64,000 nucleotides of DNA, taken from contig JAJZFA010000003.1 in NCBI GenBank assembly GCA_021805565.1, positions 1-64,000 on the forward strand, written 5' to 3'. Below, piece after piece: positions 19,090-29,368 of the stretch. Under the pieces are notes generated by a model that saw only the letters and a program-made list of their open reading frames with translations, ran no database searches and was not told where the DNA came from. This DNA comes from Pseudomonadota bacterium. GTDB taxonomy: Bacteria; Pseudomonadota; Alphaproteobacteria; Acetobacterales; Acetobacteraceae. A program made the translations under genes and the position numbers. Each line of letters starts with the position of its first letter. Position 1 is the stretch's first letter.

Positions 19090-19375
19090 GGTCCCAGGCG
19101 AAACAGGGTTGAACGAAATAGCCGGCCAGAGTCACCGCAACGCCGGACAGGCCGCAACGTCCGACAGACCGTCATTATACACCGAACCACGGTAGGCCGG
19201 CGACCTGCTTTCTAGACCCTGCCGGCCGAGAAATACAGTGCGATTCCATAACGCAAGCCACCCACACCTGTTTCCAACCAGGCCGCCTTGCCCCGCCGGC
19301 CGCTCGGTGCGATTGTCGGCCACCGCCCGCTGGCCGCAAGACCGGATCGAGCGACGTTCCGCCAAAGAGGACATA
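19090..19375. other. Divergent intergenic region (kinase / icd)
   Basis: 286 bp separating the divergent histidine kinase and icd genes. It must contain both promoters. I did not find a confident sigma-70 pair. AGAGGA at 19366-19371 is the icd ribosome site. Confidence 0.4.
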
Positions 19376-20593
19376 ATGGCAAAAATCAAGGTTAAAACCC
19401 CGGTCGTCGAGCTGGACGGCGACGAGATGACTCGCATCATCTGGGGTTTCATCAAAGAAAAACTGATCCTTCCCTATCTCGACATCGATCTTAAATATTA
19501 TGATCTCGGTATCGAATATCGCGACCAGACCGACGACCAGGTGACGGTCGATGCCGCTCATGCGATCGCCCGATACGGCGTCGGCGTGAAATGCGCCACC
19601 ATCACCCCGGATGAGGCTCGGGTCACCGAGTTCGGCCTTAAGCGCATGTATCGCAGCCCGAACGGCACGCTGCGCAATATCCTGGACGGAACCATCTTCC
19701 GCGAGCCGATCATTTGCCAGAACGTGCCGCGCCTGGTGCCGCACTGGACGCGGCCGATCGTGATCGGGCGACATGCCTATGGCGATATCTACCGGGCGAC
19801 GGAGATGAAAATCCCAGGGCCGGGCAAGGTGACGCTGTCGTATCAACCGGCCGGCGGCGGCCCGTCGCAAACGCTGGAGGTGCATAATTTCACCGATGGC
19901 GGCGGCGTGACGATGGCGATGCACAACACCCAGGTATCGATCGATGGGTTCGCCCGAGCCAGCTTCAACTACGCGCTGATGCGCGGCTGGCCGCTGTATT
20001 TCTCCACTAAGAACACCATCCTGAAATCCTACGACGGGTTCTTCATGGACCGTTTCGCCGCGATCTACGAAAACGAGTTCAAGGCGGAATTCGCCAAACG
20101 CGGCCTGACCTATGAGCACCGGTTGATCGACGACATGGTCGCCTGCGCGCTGAAATGGAACGGCGCCTATGTCTGGGCCTGCAAGAACTACGACGGCGAT
20201 GTGCAGTCCGACACCGTGGCGCAGGGGTTCGGTTCGCTGGGCTTGATGACATCGGTGCTGCTCAGCCCGGATGGCACGAAGGTGGAAGCGGAAGCGGCGC
20301 ATGGCACCGTGACGCGCCATTATCGCCAGCACCAGCAGGGTAAGGAGACATCGACCAACCCGATCGCGTCGATCTTCGCCTGGACCAGGGGCCTGATCTA
20401 TCGCGGCAAGTTCGACAACACGCCCGACGTGTCGGCCTTCGCCGAGACGCTGGAAAAAGTCTGCATCGAAACCGTGGAGGCCGGCCACATGACCCGCGAT
20501 CTGTCGTCGCTGATCGACGCCAACGCGCCCTGGATGACCACCCAGGCCTTCCTGGGCAAACTGGACGAAAATCTGCAACAGGCAATGAAGTAA
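19376..20593 (+). CDS. icd: NADP-dependent isocitrate dehydrogenase
   Basis: 405-residue dimeric eukaryote-like NADP isocitrate dehydrogenase of the TCA cycle, the form usual in alphaproteobacteria. It has [14 protein letters not shown] at the N-terminus, [19 protein letters not shown] (isocitrate-binding Ser/Asn/Arg), [10 protein letters not shown], the metal-binding [18 protein letters not shown], and [12 protein letters not shown] in the NADP site. The ATG at 19376 matches the family start and has a ribosome site 4 bases upstream. A hairpin follows the stop. Confidence 0.95.
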   Translation: MAKIKVKTPVVELDGDEMTRIIWGFIKEKLILPYLDIDLKYYDLGIEYRDQTDDQVTVDAAHAIARYGVGVKCATITPDEARVTEFGLKRMYRSPNGTLRNILDGTIFREPIICQNVPRLVPHWTRPIVIGRHAYGDIYRATEMKIPGPGKVTLSYQPAGGGPSQTLEVHNFTDGGGVTMAMHNTQVSIDGFARASFNYALMRGWPLYFSTKNTILKSYDGFFMDRFAAIYENEFKAEFAKRGLTYEHRLIDDMVACALKWNGAYVWACKNYDGDVQSDTVAQGFGSLGLMTSVLLSPDGTKVEAEAAHGTVTRHYRQHQQGKETSTNPIASIFAWTRGLIYRGKFDNTPDVSAFAETLEKVCIETVEAGHMTRDLSSLIDANAPWMTTQAFLGKLDENLQQAMK

Positions 20594-20603
20594 CATCGGT
20601 GGA

Positions 20604-20634
20604 ACGCTCGCTGTCCGGCTGCGGGAGCGAGCGT
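20604..20634 (+). terminator. Hairpin after icd
   Basis: ACGCTCGCT at 20604-20612 is an exact inverted repeat of AGCGAGCGT at 20626-20634, with a 13-base loop, 10 bases after the icd stop. No T-tract follows, so it is a terminator-like or 3'-end-protecting hairpin. Confidence 0.5.
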
Positions 20635-20651
20635 CGCCGCCGGTCGCGGAG

Positions 20652-21530
20652 ATGGATATGAACGACCTCAACGAAAGCGATGGGCTGCGGGACTACCCAT
20701 TGGCACGCCGTGGCGTACTGATGACGGGACTGATCAGTGGCTTTACGCTGGCGACGCAACGGGCCGAGGCCCAGGCGATCCATACCGGTACAGCGGGGAT
20801 CGAGACCGGCGAAACCCGGATCCCCACCACGGATGGGCAACTGCCGGCGTATTTTGCCAAGCCGCCCGGATCGGGACCATTTCCCGTCATCCTGGTGAAC
20901 GAGGAGATTTTCGGCGTCCACGAATATATCAAGGACGTGTGCCGTCGGTGGGCGAAACTCGGCTACTTCGCGGTGGCCACGGAGTATTATGCCCGCATCG
21001 GCGATCTGTCCAAGATGACCGACGTGAAACAGATTATCGCCGATGTGATCGCCAGGGCGCCGGACGCCCAGTATATGGCCGATCTGGATTCCACCGCCGC
21101 ATGGGCGATGGGCAACGGCGGCGACGCCGCTCGTTTGGGCGTTATGGGATTCTGCCGGGGCGGCCGGCAAACATGGCTGTATGCGGCGCACTCCTCGCGG
21201 TTGAAGGCCGCGGTCGCGTTCTACGGACCGCTACTGGGTGCCGCTTCGCCGATCCAGCCCCGGTCGGCGCTGGATCTGGCGGCGGACATCCAATGCCCGC
21301 TGCTGGGTTTGTACGGTGGGCAGGATTCAAGTATTTCCGCCGACTCGGTGCGGCAGGCGGAAGCCATGGCCAAGGCGGCCGGCAAGATCGCCGATATCGT
21401 CATCTATCCCGATGCGGGGCACGGTTTCCACGCCGATTACCGGCCTAGCTACCGGCAGGCCGATGCCGAAGATGCCTGGAATCGGGCAGTGGCGTGGTTC
21501 GCCCGATTCGGTGTCCGGCCGGCGGGTTGA
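20652..21530 (+). CDS. Dienelactone hydrolase family protein, Tat-type N-terminus
   Basis: 292-residue alpha/beta hydrolase of the dienelactone hydrolase family. Catalytic triad segments: GFCRGG (nucleophile Cys), GGQD (Asp) and GHGFHADYR (His), plus the family Glu in NEEIFGVH. The N-terminus carries a twin-arginine-like stretch (LARRGVLMTGLISGF) with AEAQA about 40 residues in, suggesting Tat export. It follows icd on the same strand but after a hairpin, so it is probably independently transcribed. True substrate unknown. Confidence 0.85.
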   Translation: MDMNDLNESDGLRDYPLARRGVLMTGLISGFTLATQRAEAQAIHTGTAGIETGETRIPTTDGQLPAYFAKPPGSGPFPVILVNEEIFGVHEYIKDVCRRWAKLGYFAVATEYYARIGDLSKMTDVKQIIADVIARAPDAQYMADLDSTAAWAMGNGGDAARLGVMGFCRGGRQTWLYAAHSSRLKAAVAFYGPLLGAASPIQPRSALDLAADIQCPLLGLYGGQDSSISADSVRQAEAMAKAAGKIADIVIYPDAGHGFHADYRPSYRQADAEDAWNRAVAWFARFGVRPAG

Positions 21531-21746
21531 CGACTGCATCGGCCATACGTGTGTTCCACGCCGATGAAGCTGCCGCCCTCTATGCAACCTTTAGGACAAA
21601 TTCGACCCCACGGTCCTCGGAAACGATGGCCGGACATACCTAAGCCGCCACCCGGTTACCGCGACCGGCCCTGCCCGGCCGCGTCGTAGCGCGGCAAGAT
21701 CGCGGTCGCGCCGCCAGACGACTTTCGCGGCGCAACAGTGTGAGAA
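21531..21746. other. Intergenic gap
   Basis: 216 bp between the hydrolase and the GT2 gene, both on the plus strand. No clear promoter, terminator or small gene is visible. Confidence 0.35.
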
Positions 21747-23816
21747 ATGAGTGCAATCCGAATGTCCATGACCGGCGACACACCGAACGGCTCCGCTGCA
21801 TCGCCGGTTGACTCCGCGTTCGCGCTCGGTCGCGCCAACTCATCGTCCGGCTGGTCCGAAGACACCGACATCCCATTGTGGGCGCGCATCGAGACGGCGA
21901 TCCGCGACCGGCTGACCGGCCTGTGGAACGCGCTGCCGCTACCCTGGATGCCAGCGGTCTTCAGGATCGTCTTCGCGGCCGCCGGATGCTTGCCGCCCGG
22001 TTCGCGGGTCAAGCTGCGGAACCTGATCGCCCGCCTCCGGGCCGCAAGCGCCAGCATGAACCAGGACTATCCGTACTGGCTGGGCCGGTACGAACGCAAC
22101 GGGCCAGCCCAGCGCCGGGACGCCGCCGCCCATATTGGCCGGCTCACCGATCCCCCGTCGATCTCCGTCCTGATGCCGGCCGGCGATCCGCCGCTGGAGC
22201 AGCTCCAGGCAGCGACCGAAAGCCTGCGGGCGCAGTTTTATCCTAAATGGGAACTGCTGGTCGCCGATGGATCGCCGGCCGGATCGCCTGTCGCCGCATG
22301 GCTGCGGGACATCCAGGCCCAGGAGTCCCGAATCCGCTCTATACGGCCCGGCGCGAATCCGGACGAAACCGCCCTACGCAATGCGGTGTTCGGCCTTGCC
22401 ACCGGTTCGTTCGTCACACTGCTGAGGCCCCCCGACCGTCTCTCCCCGTGGGCGCTTTACCAGGTCGCGGTCGCCATTTCCGCCCAGCCTGACGTGGATA
22501 TCGTCTATGCGGACGAAGATTCCATAGACGGCGCGGGCCGGCGGTCGATGCCGTTTTTCAAACCCGATTGGAATCCGGAGCTGATGCTGGGCCTGGACCT
22601 GATCGGACCCGGCGGCGTCTTTCGCCGTTCGCTTGTGGAACGGGCCGGGGGCTTCCGGGCGGACATGGACTCCGCACTGGACTACGATCTGGCCTTGCGC
22701 GCGGTGGACCAGACCGCTCCGGATCGCATCCGGCACATTCCGCGTGTGCTGTACCATCGCCAGGCGGGCAGACCCGCCTGCTCGGCCGGGGATGCAAGGC
22801 GGGCAGTGCAGGCGTCCTTGTCGCGCGGCACGTCCGGTGGACGGGTGGAACCCTCCGCCGAGGCACCGGACTGGATTCGCACGATCTATCCCGTGCCGCG
22901 GCCGGAACCGCTGGTTTCCGTCATCATCCCATCCCGCAATCATGCGGACATGCTGGCTCGTGTCGCGGATGGGTTGCTGCACCGCACCGATTACCCGGCG
23001 CTGGACATTCTGATCGCCGATAACGGGTCGGACGAACCGGAGGCCCTGGCGCTGCTGAACCGGCTGGCCCTGGACCACCGGGTCCGCGTTCTGCGCTGTC
23101 CGGGTCCGTTCAATTATGCCGCGTTGAATAACCGAGCGGTGGGCGAAGCCGCCGGGTCGCTGGTTTTGCTGCTGAACAACGACATCGATCCGATCGGTCC
23201 TGGTTGGCTGCGGGAGATGGTGTCGCATGCCATTCGCCCCGGCATTGGCGCGGTGGGGGCCAGGCTGCTGTACCCCGATCGCACCGTCCAGCACGGCGGC
23301 GTGGTCGCCGGCCTGTTCGGTGTGGCGGATCACCAATATCTTCAAACCCCCGACACCGATCCGGGCTATTTCGGTCAACTAAAGCTGGCGCGCAACATTA
23401 CCGCCGTCACCGCCGCCTGTCTTCTGGTGCGGCGCGACCTGTATCTTGAGGCCGGCGGCCTGGATGATATCCGCCTGCCGGTCGCCTTCAACGACGTGGA
23501 TTTTTGCCTGAAGCTGGCCGAAAAGGGGTACCGCAATCTATGGACCCCGCATGCCGAACTGTATCATCTGGAATCGGCATCCAGGGGTGCGGATCGCAGC
23601 GCCGCCAAATCGGCCCGCCTGAAGCGCGAGATGGAGTATGTGCGGCAGCGATGGGGCCGGTGGCTGGCCAATGACCCGCAGTGGAATCCGAATTTGTCGC
23701 TGCAATTCAACGGCGTTGCGCTGGCTTTCCCGCCACGCGACCCAACGGGCGACCGCCCGACCGGTTTGGTCGGAGCGGCGGGATTCGAACCCACGACCCC
23801 CAGTCCCCCAGACTGA
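21747..23816 (+). CDS. Double-domain family 2 glycosyltransferase
   Basis: 689 residues with two GT-A (GT2) domains. The first (about residues 130-360) has SISVLMP, VYADEDSID (an acidic motif) and FKPDWNPELML; the second (about 390-640) has VSVIIPSRNHADML, IADNGSDEPEAL, LLLNNDIDPI (DxD-type) and FNDVDFCLKLAEKGYRNLWTP. This arrangement is typical of large enzymes building O-antigen or rhamnan polymers. The last ~16 codons (…GFEPTTPSPPD) lie within the tRNA-Pro gene on the other strand, so the native C-terminus may have been replaced by readthrough into the tRNA. No polysaccharide operon is adjacent. Confidence 0.85.
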   Translation: MSAIRMSMTGDTPNGSAASPVDSAFALGRANSSSGWSEDTDIPLWARIETAIRDRLTGLWNALPLPWMPAVFRIVFAAAGCLPPGSRVKLRNLIARLRAASASMNQDYPYWLGRYERNGPAQRRDAAAHIGRLTDPPSISVLMPAGDPPLEQLQAATESLRAQFYPKWELLVADGSPAGSPVAAWLRDIQAQESRIRSIRPGANPDETALRNAVFGLATGSFVTLLRPPDRLSPWALYQVAVAISAQPDVDIVYADEDSIDGAGRRSMPFFKPDWNPELMLGLDLIGPGGVFRRSLVERAGGFRADMDSALDYDLALRAVDQTAPDRIRHIPRVLYHRQAGRPACSAGDARRAVQASLSRGTSGGRVEPSAEAPDWIRTIYPVPRPEPLVSVIIPSRNHADMLARVADGLLHRTDYPALDILIADNGSDEPEALALLNRLALDHRVRVLRCPGPFNYAALNNRAVGEAAGSLVLLLNNDIDPIGPGWLREMVSHAIRPGIGAVGARLLYPDRTVQHGGVVAGLFGVADHQYLQTPDTDPGYFGQLKLARNITAVTAACLLVRRDLYLEAGGLDDIRLPVAFNDVDFCLKLAEKGYRNLWTPHAELYHLESASRGADRSAAKSARLKREMEYVRQRWGRWLANDPQWNPNLSLQFNGVALAFPPRDPTGDRPTGLVGAAGFEPTTPSPPD

Positions 23817-23843
23817 TGCGCTACCAGGCTGCGCTACGCTCCG
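23767..23843 (-). tRNA. tRNA-Pro (anticodon GGG)
   Basis: Complete cloverleaf on the minus strand, 77 nt with an encoded CCA end. The acceptor stem CGGAGCG/CGCTCCG pairs perfectly, the D-arm is GCGC-AGCCTGGTA-GCGC (typical tRNA-Pro), the anticodon loop is CTGGGGG with anticodon GGG, and the T-arm is GTGGG-TTCGAAT-CCCGC. It overlaps the 3' end of the plus-strand GT2 gene by 50 nt. Translation of its antisense yields a well-known artefact peptide, so short frames here should not be called as genes. Confidence 0.97.
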
Positions 23844-23956
23844 ACATTCGGGAACCGTCGTTTAACAGCCCCATCGGGGAACCGCAATGCACTTGCCGGG
23901 TTCGGCCGCACGCCGCGGGCTGGCGCTCCGGCCGGGCCGCACCAACATAGACCCAA

Positions 23957-25564
23957 ATGATCGCGTTCGCCGCCCTGCTGGAGCGTCTGGCCTTCACCCC
24001 GTCGCGCAATGCCAAGATCGCGCTGCTGCGGCACTATTTCACGACGCAAACCGACCCGGATCGCGGGATCGCGCTTGCGGCGATCGCCGGCGACCTGTCG
24101 TTTCCCACCGCCAAGGCCGGTACGATCCGGGAATTGGGGGCGTCCCGCACCGACCCCGTCCTGTTCGCCCTGTCCTACGATTACGTCGGCGATCTGGCCG
24201 AGACCGTGGCCCTGATCTGGCCGGCACGGCCGCATGCCGGATCGCTTCCCAGTCTCGCCGAACTGGCGGAAACCTTGAACACCGCCCCCAGGGCGGCGTT
24301 GCCCGACCTGATCGCCGGATGGCTAGATTGCGCCGATGCATCCACCCGCCTGGCGCTGCTGAAGCTGATCGGCGGCGGGCTGCGTGTTGGCGCGTCGGCC
24401 CGGATGGCGAAAATCGCCCTGGCGGACATCGCGGCGGAGGGCATCGGGGCCGTTGGCGCGGACGATGTGGAAGAAGTCTGGCACGCGCTGAAGCCGCCCT
24501 ACCTGCCGCTGTTTGCCTGGCTGGACGGACGGGGACCCAAACCGGACCCCGCCGGCGCACCGGTCTTCCGGCCGCCGATGCTGGCGCATCCGCTGGAAGC
24601 CGCCGATATCGCCGCGCTGAACCCGGCGGACTGGCGGGCGGAATGGAAATGGGACGGTATCCGGGTGCAACTGGTGACCACTGGCGGCGGCCGGCGGCTG
24701 TTCTCCCGCGGGGCCGGCGATATCTCGGACGCGTTTCCGGAAATCGTGGCGGCGATGACACACGAGGCAGTTCTGGATGGCGAACTGCTGGTCATCCGCG
24801 ACGGGGTTGCCGCACCGTTCGCCGATCTTCAGCAGCGGTTGAACCGCAAGACCGCGTCCGCAAAGATCATGGCCGCATTTCCGGTTGGCGTGCGCCTGTA
24901 CGACATCCTGTTCGACGGAACCGAAGACCTGCGCGCCCTGCCGTTCGACCAGCGCCGGACGCACCTGGAAGCCTGGGTCGTCCGGCACCGTCCAGCCACG
25001 ATGGATGTGTCCCCGCTGATCCCGTTTTCATCCATCCAGGACCTGACGGTGTTGCGCGACGGCGCGCGGGCGGCGGCGATCGAAGGCCTGATGTTGAAAC
25101 GTGCCGACAGTCCTTACCTTGCCGGACGGGTCAAGGGCCAGTGGTGGAAATGGAAGCGCGACCCGCTGACGGCGGATGCCGTCTTGATGTATGCCCAGAC
25201 CGGCCACGGCAAACGCGGCGGCTTTTATTCCGACTATACATTCGGCGTCTGGCGCGGCGAGGACCTGGTTCCCGTGGGCAAGGCCTATTCCGGCTTCACC
25301 GACAAGGAACTCGTTTTTCTGGACCGATGGATCCGCGCCCACACCACGGGCCGGTTCGGACCGGTTCGCGAAGTGGAGAAGTCGATGGTCCTGGAAGTGG
25401 CCTTCGACGCGGTGCAACTGTCCAAACGGCATAAATCCGGCATCGCCATGCGCTTTCCTCGTGTGGCCCGCATCCGCACCGATAAGCCAGCGGCCGAGGC
25501 GGACAGGCTGGAAACGCTGATGGCGCTGGCGGGAGACCGCCCCGCCGGACCCAGCCGCGGCTAA
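23957..25564 (+). CDS. ATP-dependent DNA ligase
   Basis: 535-residue DNA ligase of the bacterial ligase-associated DNA-damage-response type. It has an N-terminal DNA-binding domain (about 1-200), then the nucleotidyltransferase domain with the AMP-accepting Lys in [10 protein letters not shown] (motif I KWDG), DGELLV (motif III/IIIa), EGLMLKR (motif IV) and WWKWKRDPL (motif V), and a C-terminal OB-fold (about 430-530). In many alphaproteobacteria it is clustered with an exonuclease, an Lhr-type helicase and PdeM; here it stands alone, and a pdeM gene lies near 63.5 kb. No clear ribosome site before the ATG. Confidence 0.9.
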   Translation: MIAFAALLERLAFTPSRNAKIALLRHYFTTQTDPDRGIALAAIAGDLSFPTAKAGTIRELGASRTDPVLFALSYDYVGDLAETVALIWPARPHAGSLPSLAELAETLNTAPRAALPDLIAGWLDCADASTRLALLKLIGGGLRVGASARMAKIALADIAAEGIGAVGADDVEEVWHALKPPYLPLFAWLDGRGPKPDPAGAPVFRPPMLAHPLEAADIAALNPADWRAEWKWDGIRVQLVTTGGGRRLFSRGAGDISDAFPEIVAAMTHEAVLDGELLVIRDGVAAPFADLQQRLNRKTASAKIMAAFPVGVRLYDILFDGTEDLRALPFDQRRTHLEAWVVRHRPATMDVSPLIPFSSIQDLTVLRDGARAAAIEGLMLKRADSPYLAGRVKGQWWKWKRDPLTADAVLMYAQTGHGKRGGFYSDYTFGVWRGEDLVPVGKAYSGFTDKELVFLDRWIRAHTTGRFGPVREVEKSMVLEVAFDAVQLSKRHKSGIAMRFPRVARIRTDKPAAEADRLETLMALAGDRPAGPSRG

Positions 25565-25667
25565 CCTGCCCGATGACGATCCGGCGTTGCCGGTGCCACG
25601 AATCGCCCCCTCTTGCTTTTCCGCCGCTACGCCACGACTTTCGCACGGCGGAAGGAGAATACGGCGT

Positions 25668-26615
25668 ATGACAACGGTCTTCATCGACGGCGAGTCCGGC
25701 ACCACGGGCCTGGGCATCCGTCAGCGCCTGGGCGCCATGAACGGGGTTGCGCTAAAAAGCCTGCCGCCGGAACACCGCCGCGACCCGTCCGCCCGCCGCG
25801 ACATCATGGCCGAGGCCGACCTGATCGTCCTGTGCCTGCCCGACGATGCCGCCAGGGAATCCGCCGCCATGGCCGCTTCCCTGGGGGCCGCCGCACCCAA
25901 GGTGCTGGATGCCAGTTCCGCTCACCGGGTCGCGCCGGGTTGGGTATATGGCTTCGCCGAGATGCTGCCCGGTCAGGCGGATCGGATCGCCAATGCGACC
26001 ACCGTTGCCAATCCGGGCTGCTATCCCACCGGGGCGATCGGACTGATCCGCCCGCTTGTCGATGCGGGGCTGATCCCGCCGGATTATCCCATCGCGATCA
26101 ATGCCGTATCGGGCTATTCCGGCGGCGGCAAGGCGATGATTACGGCGCATGAAGCCGCCCACGGGCCGGCATTCCAGCTGTACGGACTGGGTCTGGAGCA
26201 CAAGCATGTGCCGGAAACCGAACTCTATGGCGGCCTGACGCGGCGGCCGGTGTTCGTGCCGTCGGTCGGGCATTACCTGAAAGGTATGCTGGTTTCGGTC
26301 CCGCTGCATCTCGACGCGCTGCCGCACAGGCCCACCGGCGCCGACCTGATCGCGGCGCTGGAAGCCCGCTACGCCGGATGCGATCTGGTGCGCGTGGTCC
26401 CCAGCCCCGCCGATGGCACGCTGGAACCCGAGGCGCTGAACGATACCGACCGGCTGGAACTGACCGTCCACGCCAACGAAAAATACCGTCAGGCGGTGCT
26501 GGTCGCCCGGCTGGACAATCTGGGCAAAGGCGCATCCGGCGCCGCCGTCCAAAACATCGCTCTCATGCTCGGTTTGCATACCGGCGTAGGTGCGCGGGAG
26601 TTAATCGATGCCTAG
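25668..26615 (+). CDS. argC: N-acetyl-gamma-glutamyl-phosphate reductase, type 2
   Basis: 315-residue NADPH-dependent enzyme of arginine biosynthesis (third step), short type 2 form. [17 protein letters not shown] is the nucleotide-binding start, NPGCYPTG carries the catalytic Cys, and [11 protein letters not shown] and EHKHVPE complete the active site. The start is fixed by GAAGGAGA at 25651-25658. Its last bases overlap the next gene by 8 nt. Confidence 0.93.
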   Translation: MTTVFIDGESGTTGLGIRQRLGAMNGVALKSLPPEHRRDPSARRDIMAEADLIVLCLPDDAARESAAMAASLGAAAPKVLDASSAHRVAPGWVYGFAEMLPGQADRIANATTVANPGCYPTGAIGLIRPLVDAGLIPPDYPIAINAVSGYSGGGKAMITAHEAAHGPAFQLYGLGLEHKHVPETELYGGLTRRPVFVPSVGHYLKGMLVSVPLHLDALPHRPTGADLIAALEARYAGCDLVRVVPSPADGTLEPEALNDTDRLELTVHANEKYRQAVLVARLDNLGKGASGAAVQNIALMLGLHTGVGARELIDA

Positions 26616-27153
26616 CTGGCCTTATGGAACCGTCTTTTCGCTGGACGGCATTACGCCAGTGATCGCGGATGACGCCTTCATTGCCCCCACGGCAGCCGTG
26701 ATCGGCGACGTCGTTATCGGGTCGGAAAGCGGCATTTGGTTTCATTGCCTGTTGCGGGGCGACATGAATTCCATCCGCATCGGCGCCCGCACCAACATCC
26801 AGGACGGCACGGTTATCCACGTCGATTCGGGGATGTATTCCACCACGATCGGCGACGACGTTACGGTTGGCCACAGTGCGGTCATCCATGCTTGCACGCT
26901 GAAAAACCGGGCTTTTGTCGGCATTAGCGCGACGATTTTGGACGGCGCGACGATCGAGGAAGGCGGTATGCTCGCCGCCGGTGGCCTGCTGACGCCCGGC
27001 AAAACGATCGGCCCGAACGAGATGTGGACCGGTTCGCCCGCCAAACTGCGGCGGGTGATGGACGCCGAGGAACGCGCCCGTTTCGACCGCAACGCCATAG
27101 CCTATCGCGCCCTGGCGAAGCGATTCCGCGCGGGACTGAAACCGGTGGGCTGA
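26608..27153 (+). CDS. Gamma-class carbonic anhydrase family protein
   Basis: 181-residue left-handed beta-helix protein of the gamma carbonic anhydrase / YrdA-CaiE family. Hexapeptide repeats run through most of the chain. The three metal-ligand His are in [14 protein letters not shown]. The Glu residues essential in Cam-type enzymes are not obvious, as is usual for YrdA-like members, so activity is uncertain. It starts inside the end of argC (8 nt overlap), implying coupling. Confidence 0.85.
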   Translation: MPSWPYGTVFSLDGITPVIADDAFIAPTAAVIGDVVIGSESGIWFHCLLRGDMNSIRIGARTNIQDGTVIHVDSGMYSTTIGDDVTVGHSAVIHACTLKNRAFVGISATILDGATIEEGGMLAAGGLLTPGKTIGPNEMWTGSPAKLRRVMDAEERARFDRNAIAYRALAKRFRAGLKPVG

Positions 27154-27172
27154 ACCGGCCGTCAGGCCAGCC

Positions 27173-29368
27173 CTAAAGAAACGAGATAGGATCGACATCC
27201 ACGTCCACCCGTCCGCCGCGCGGCACCTTCACCGTTGCCAGCCACGCCCGCAGAATGGGCTGGACGGATACGTCGCGCCGCACTTTCAGCAACAGACGCC
27301 TGCGGTGCCGTCCGCGCAGCAGCGACATCGGCGCGGGTGCCGGCCCCAGCACCACGATGCCATCGCCGCGCGGGGCGGCCCAGCCCAGATCGCGCGCCAC
27401 CGTATCCGCGACGATGGCCGTATCGGCGCTGACGATCAGTGCCGCAAGGCGCCCATAAGGCGGCCATTCGCCGTCGCGCCGGCTTTCGGCCTCGCTGGCC
27501 ATGAACGCGTCCAGATCGCCGTGCAGCAGCGCCTGCATCACCGGATGGTCCGGCACGAAGGTTTGCAGCATGACCTGGCCCGCCGCTTCCGCCCGGCCGG
27601 CCCGCCCGGCGACCTGATGCAGCAACTGCACGGTACGCTCCGCCGCCCGCAATTCGCCGCCCGCCAAGCCTAGATCGGCATCGACCACGCCAACGAACGT
27701 CAGATGCGGAAAATGCCAGCCCTTGGCGACAAGCTGCGTGCCGACGATGAGATCGACGTCCCGGTTCTCGATGGCGTGCGCCGCCGCCGCCGCCGCGTGG
27801 GGACCGGCGATCGTGTCGCTGGCCATGATGAGGCGCCTCGCGTCGGGGAAGATCAGCGCGGCTTCCTCCACGATGCGTTCGATGCCAGGGCCAACCGGGG
27901 TCAGGCTGTCTTTCGCGGCACAGGCCGGGCATTCCGGCGGAATCTGGATCGTGTGGCCGCAATGATGGCACAGAAGCTGGTTGCGCGTGCGATGTTCCAC
28001 CAGCCAGGCGGTGCAGTTGGGGCATTGCATGCGGTGTCCGCAATGGCGGCACAGCGTCAGCGGCGCATAGCCCCGGCGATTGAGGAACAGCATCGCCTGT
28101 TGGCCGCGTTCCAACGTTTCCCGCACCGCCTGGATCAGCGGCGGCGCCAGAAAGCGGCCGCGATCGGGCGGACAATCCCGGATATCGATCAGGCCGATCT
28201 TAGGCATGGTCGCGCCCGCGTGCCGGCTGGTCAGCCGCAGATGGGCGTATCGCCCCGCTTCCACGTTCGCGACCGTTTCCAGGCTGGGCGTCGCAGACAC
28301 CAGAATGGCGGGGCAGTTGGACAGGCGCGCCCGTACCACGGCCATATCGCGCGCGTTATAGACCACGCCGTCCTGCTGCTTGAACGCGGGCTCGTGTTCC
28401 TCGTCCACCACGATCAGGCCGAGGTCGGGAAATGGCAAAAACAGCGCGGACCGGGCGCCGACGACGACGGGGGCAGTACCCTCGGCAACAGCCTGCCACG
28501 CGATTTTGCGGGTCCGCGACGACAGATCGGAGTGCCACACCGCGGGCGCCACCCCGAAGCGGCGCTGAAACCGTTCGATCCACTGCGAGGACAGGGCGAT
28601 TTCGGGCAGCATCACCAACGCCTGACGGCCGGCGCGAAGACAGGCGGCGACGGCTTCCAGATAGACCTCGGTCTTGCCGGACCCGGTGACGCCGTCCAGC
28701 AGGGTAACCGAGAACGCTCGATTCGCGGCGGCCTGGCGTAGCGCGGCGGCGACACCCTGCTGTTGGTCCGACAGCTCGGGACCTTCGTGATCCGGGTCGG
28801 GGCGGGTGAAAGGCACGTCCGGGGCGGCCAGTTCCGCGACGAGGAGGCCGGCTTCGGTCATGCCGCGTAGAACGGCGGTGCTAACGCCGGATTCGCGCAG
28901 CAGACTGGCGGCGGAACGGGGTTCATGCCGGACCAGCGCGTCCAGCACGCGCTGGCGGGGCGGCGTAATCCTGACGGCCGGCGGCGGATCGATCCGGCGG
29001 TAGCGGACAACGGGGCGGAGCGTGCCGGACACCACGCGCAGCGCCATGGCCATGACCTCGCCTGGCGGCGACAGCGTGTAAGCGGCGATCCAGTCGATAA
29101 AACGGCGCAGCGATTCGCCCATCGGCGGCGTATCCACCATGCAAGAGACGGATTTCAGCTTGTGCGCGGGCACCGCCGGATCGGCCGGGGCGTCCCAAAC
29201 GACGCCAATTTCCTCCCGCCGGTTGAGCGGGACCAGCACCACGTCGCCCGGCCTGAGGAGAAGGCCGGGAGGCACGCGGTAATCGAACGGGCCGGCGAAC
29301 GGATATGGCAGCAGCACCGGCACGCGGGGTTCCGCTATCATTCCGAGCGTGGGCTGGGGAGATGACAC
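27173..29368 (-). CDS. priA: Primosomal protein N' (replication restart helicase PriA)
   Basis: 731-residue helicase that reloads the replisome at stalled forks. N-terminal DNA-binding domain, then Walker A DGVTGSGKTEVYL, DEEH, and the zinc-binding module CRHCGHRMQCPNC ... CHHCGH ... CPAC at about residues 440-485, followed by helicase motifs VGTQLVAKGWHFPHLT and QVAGRAGRA. The start could be the GTG at 29368 or the ATG at 29341, since conserved sequence begins just after the latter. Convergent with the carbonic anhydrase gene. Confidence 0.93.
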   Translation of the reverse strand: MSSPQPTLGMIAEPRVPVLLPYPFAGPFDYRVPPGLLLRPGDVVLVPLNRREEIGVVWDAPADPAVPAHKLKSVSCMVDTPPMGESLRRFIDWIAAYTLSPPGEVMAMALRVVSGTLRPVVRYRRIDPPPAVRITPPRQRVLDALVRHEPRSAASLLRESGVSTAVLRGMTEAGLLVAELAAPDVPFTRPDPDHEGPELSDQQQGVAAALRQAAANRAFSVTLLDGVTGSGKTEVYLEAVAACLRAGRQALVMLPEIALSSQWIERFQRRFGVAPAVWHSDLSSRTRKIAWQAVAEGTAPVVVGARSALFLPFPDLGLIVVDEEHEPAFKQQDGVVYNARDMAVVRARLSNCPAILVSATPSLETVANVEAGRYAHLRLTSRHAGATMPKIGLIDIRDCPPDRGRFLAPPLIQAVRETLERGQQAMLFLNRRGYAPLTLCRHCGHRMQCPNCTAWLVEHRTRNQLLCHHCGHTIQIPPECPACAAKDSLTPVGPGIERIVEEAALIFPDARRLIMASDTIAGPHAAAAAAHAIENRDVDLIVGTQLVAKGWHFPHLTFVGVVDADLGLAGGELRAAERTVQLLHQVAGRAGRAEAAGQVMLQTFVPDHPVMQALLHGDLDAFMASEAESRRDGEWPPYGRLAALIVSADTAIVADTVARDLGWAAPRGDGIVVLGPAPAPMSLLRGRHRRRLLLKVRRDVSVQPILRAWLATVKVPRGGRVDVDVDPISFL

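Noticed and set aside
23638-23865. Short plus-strand frame ending in RRDSNPRPPVPQTDALPG
   Set aside because: This is the translated antisense of the tRNA-Pro gene, a frequent annotation artefact.
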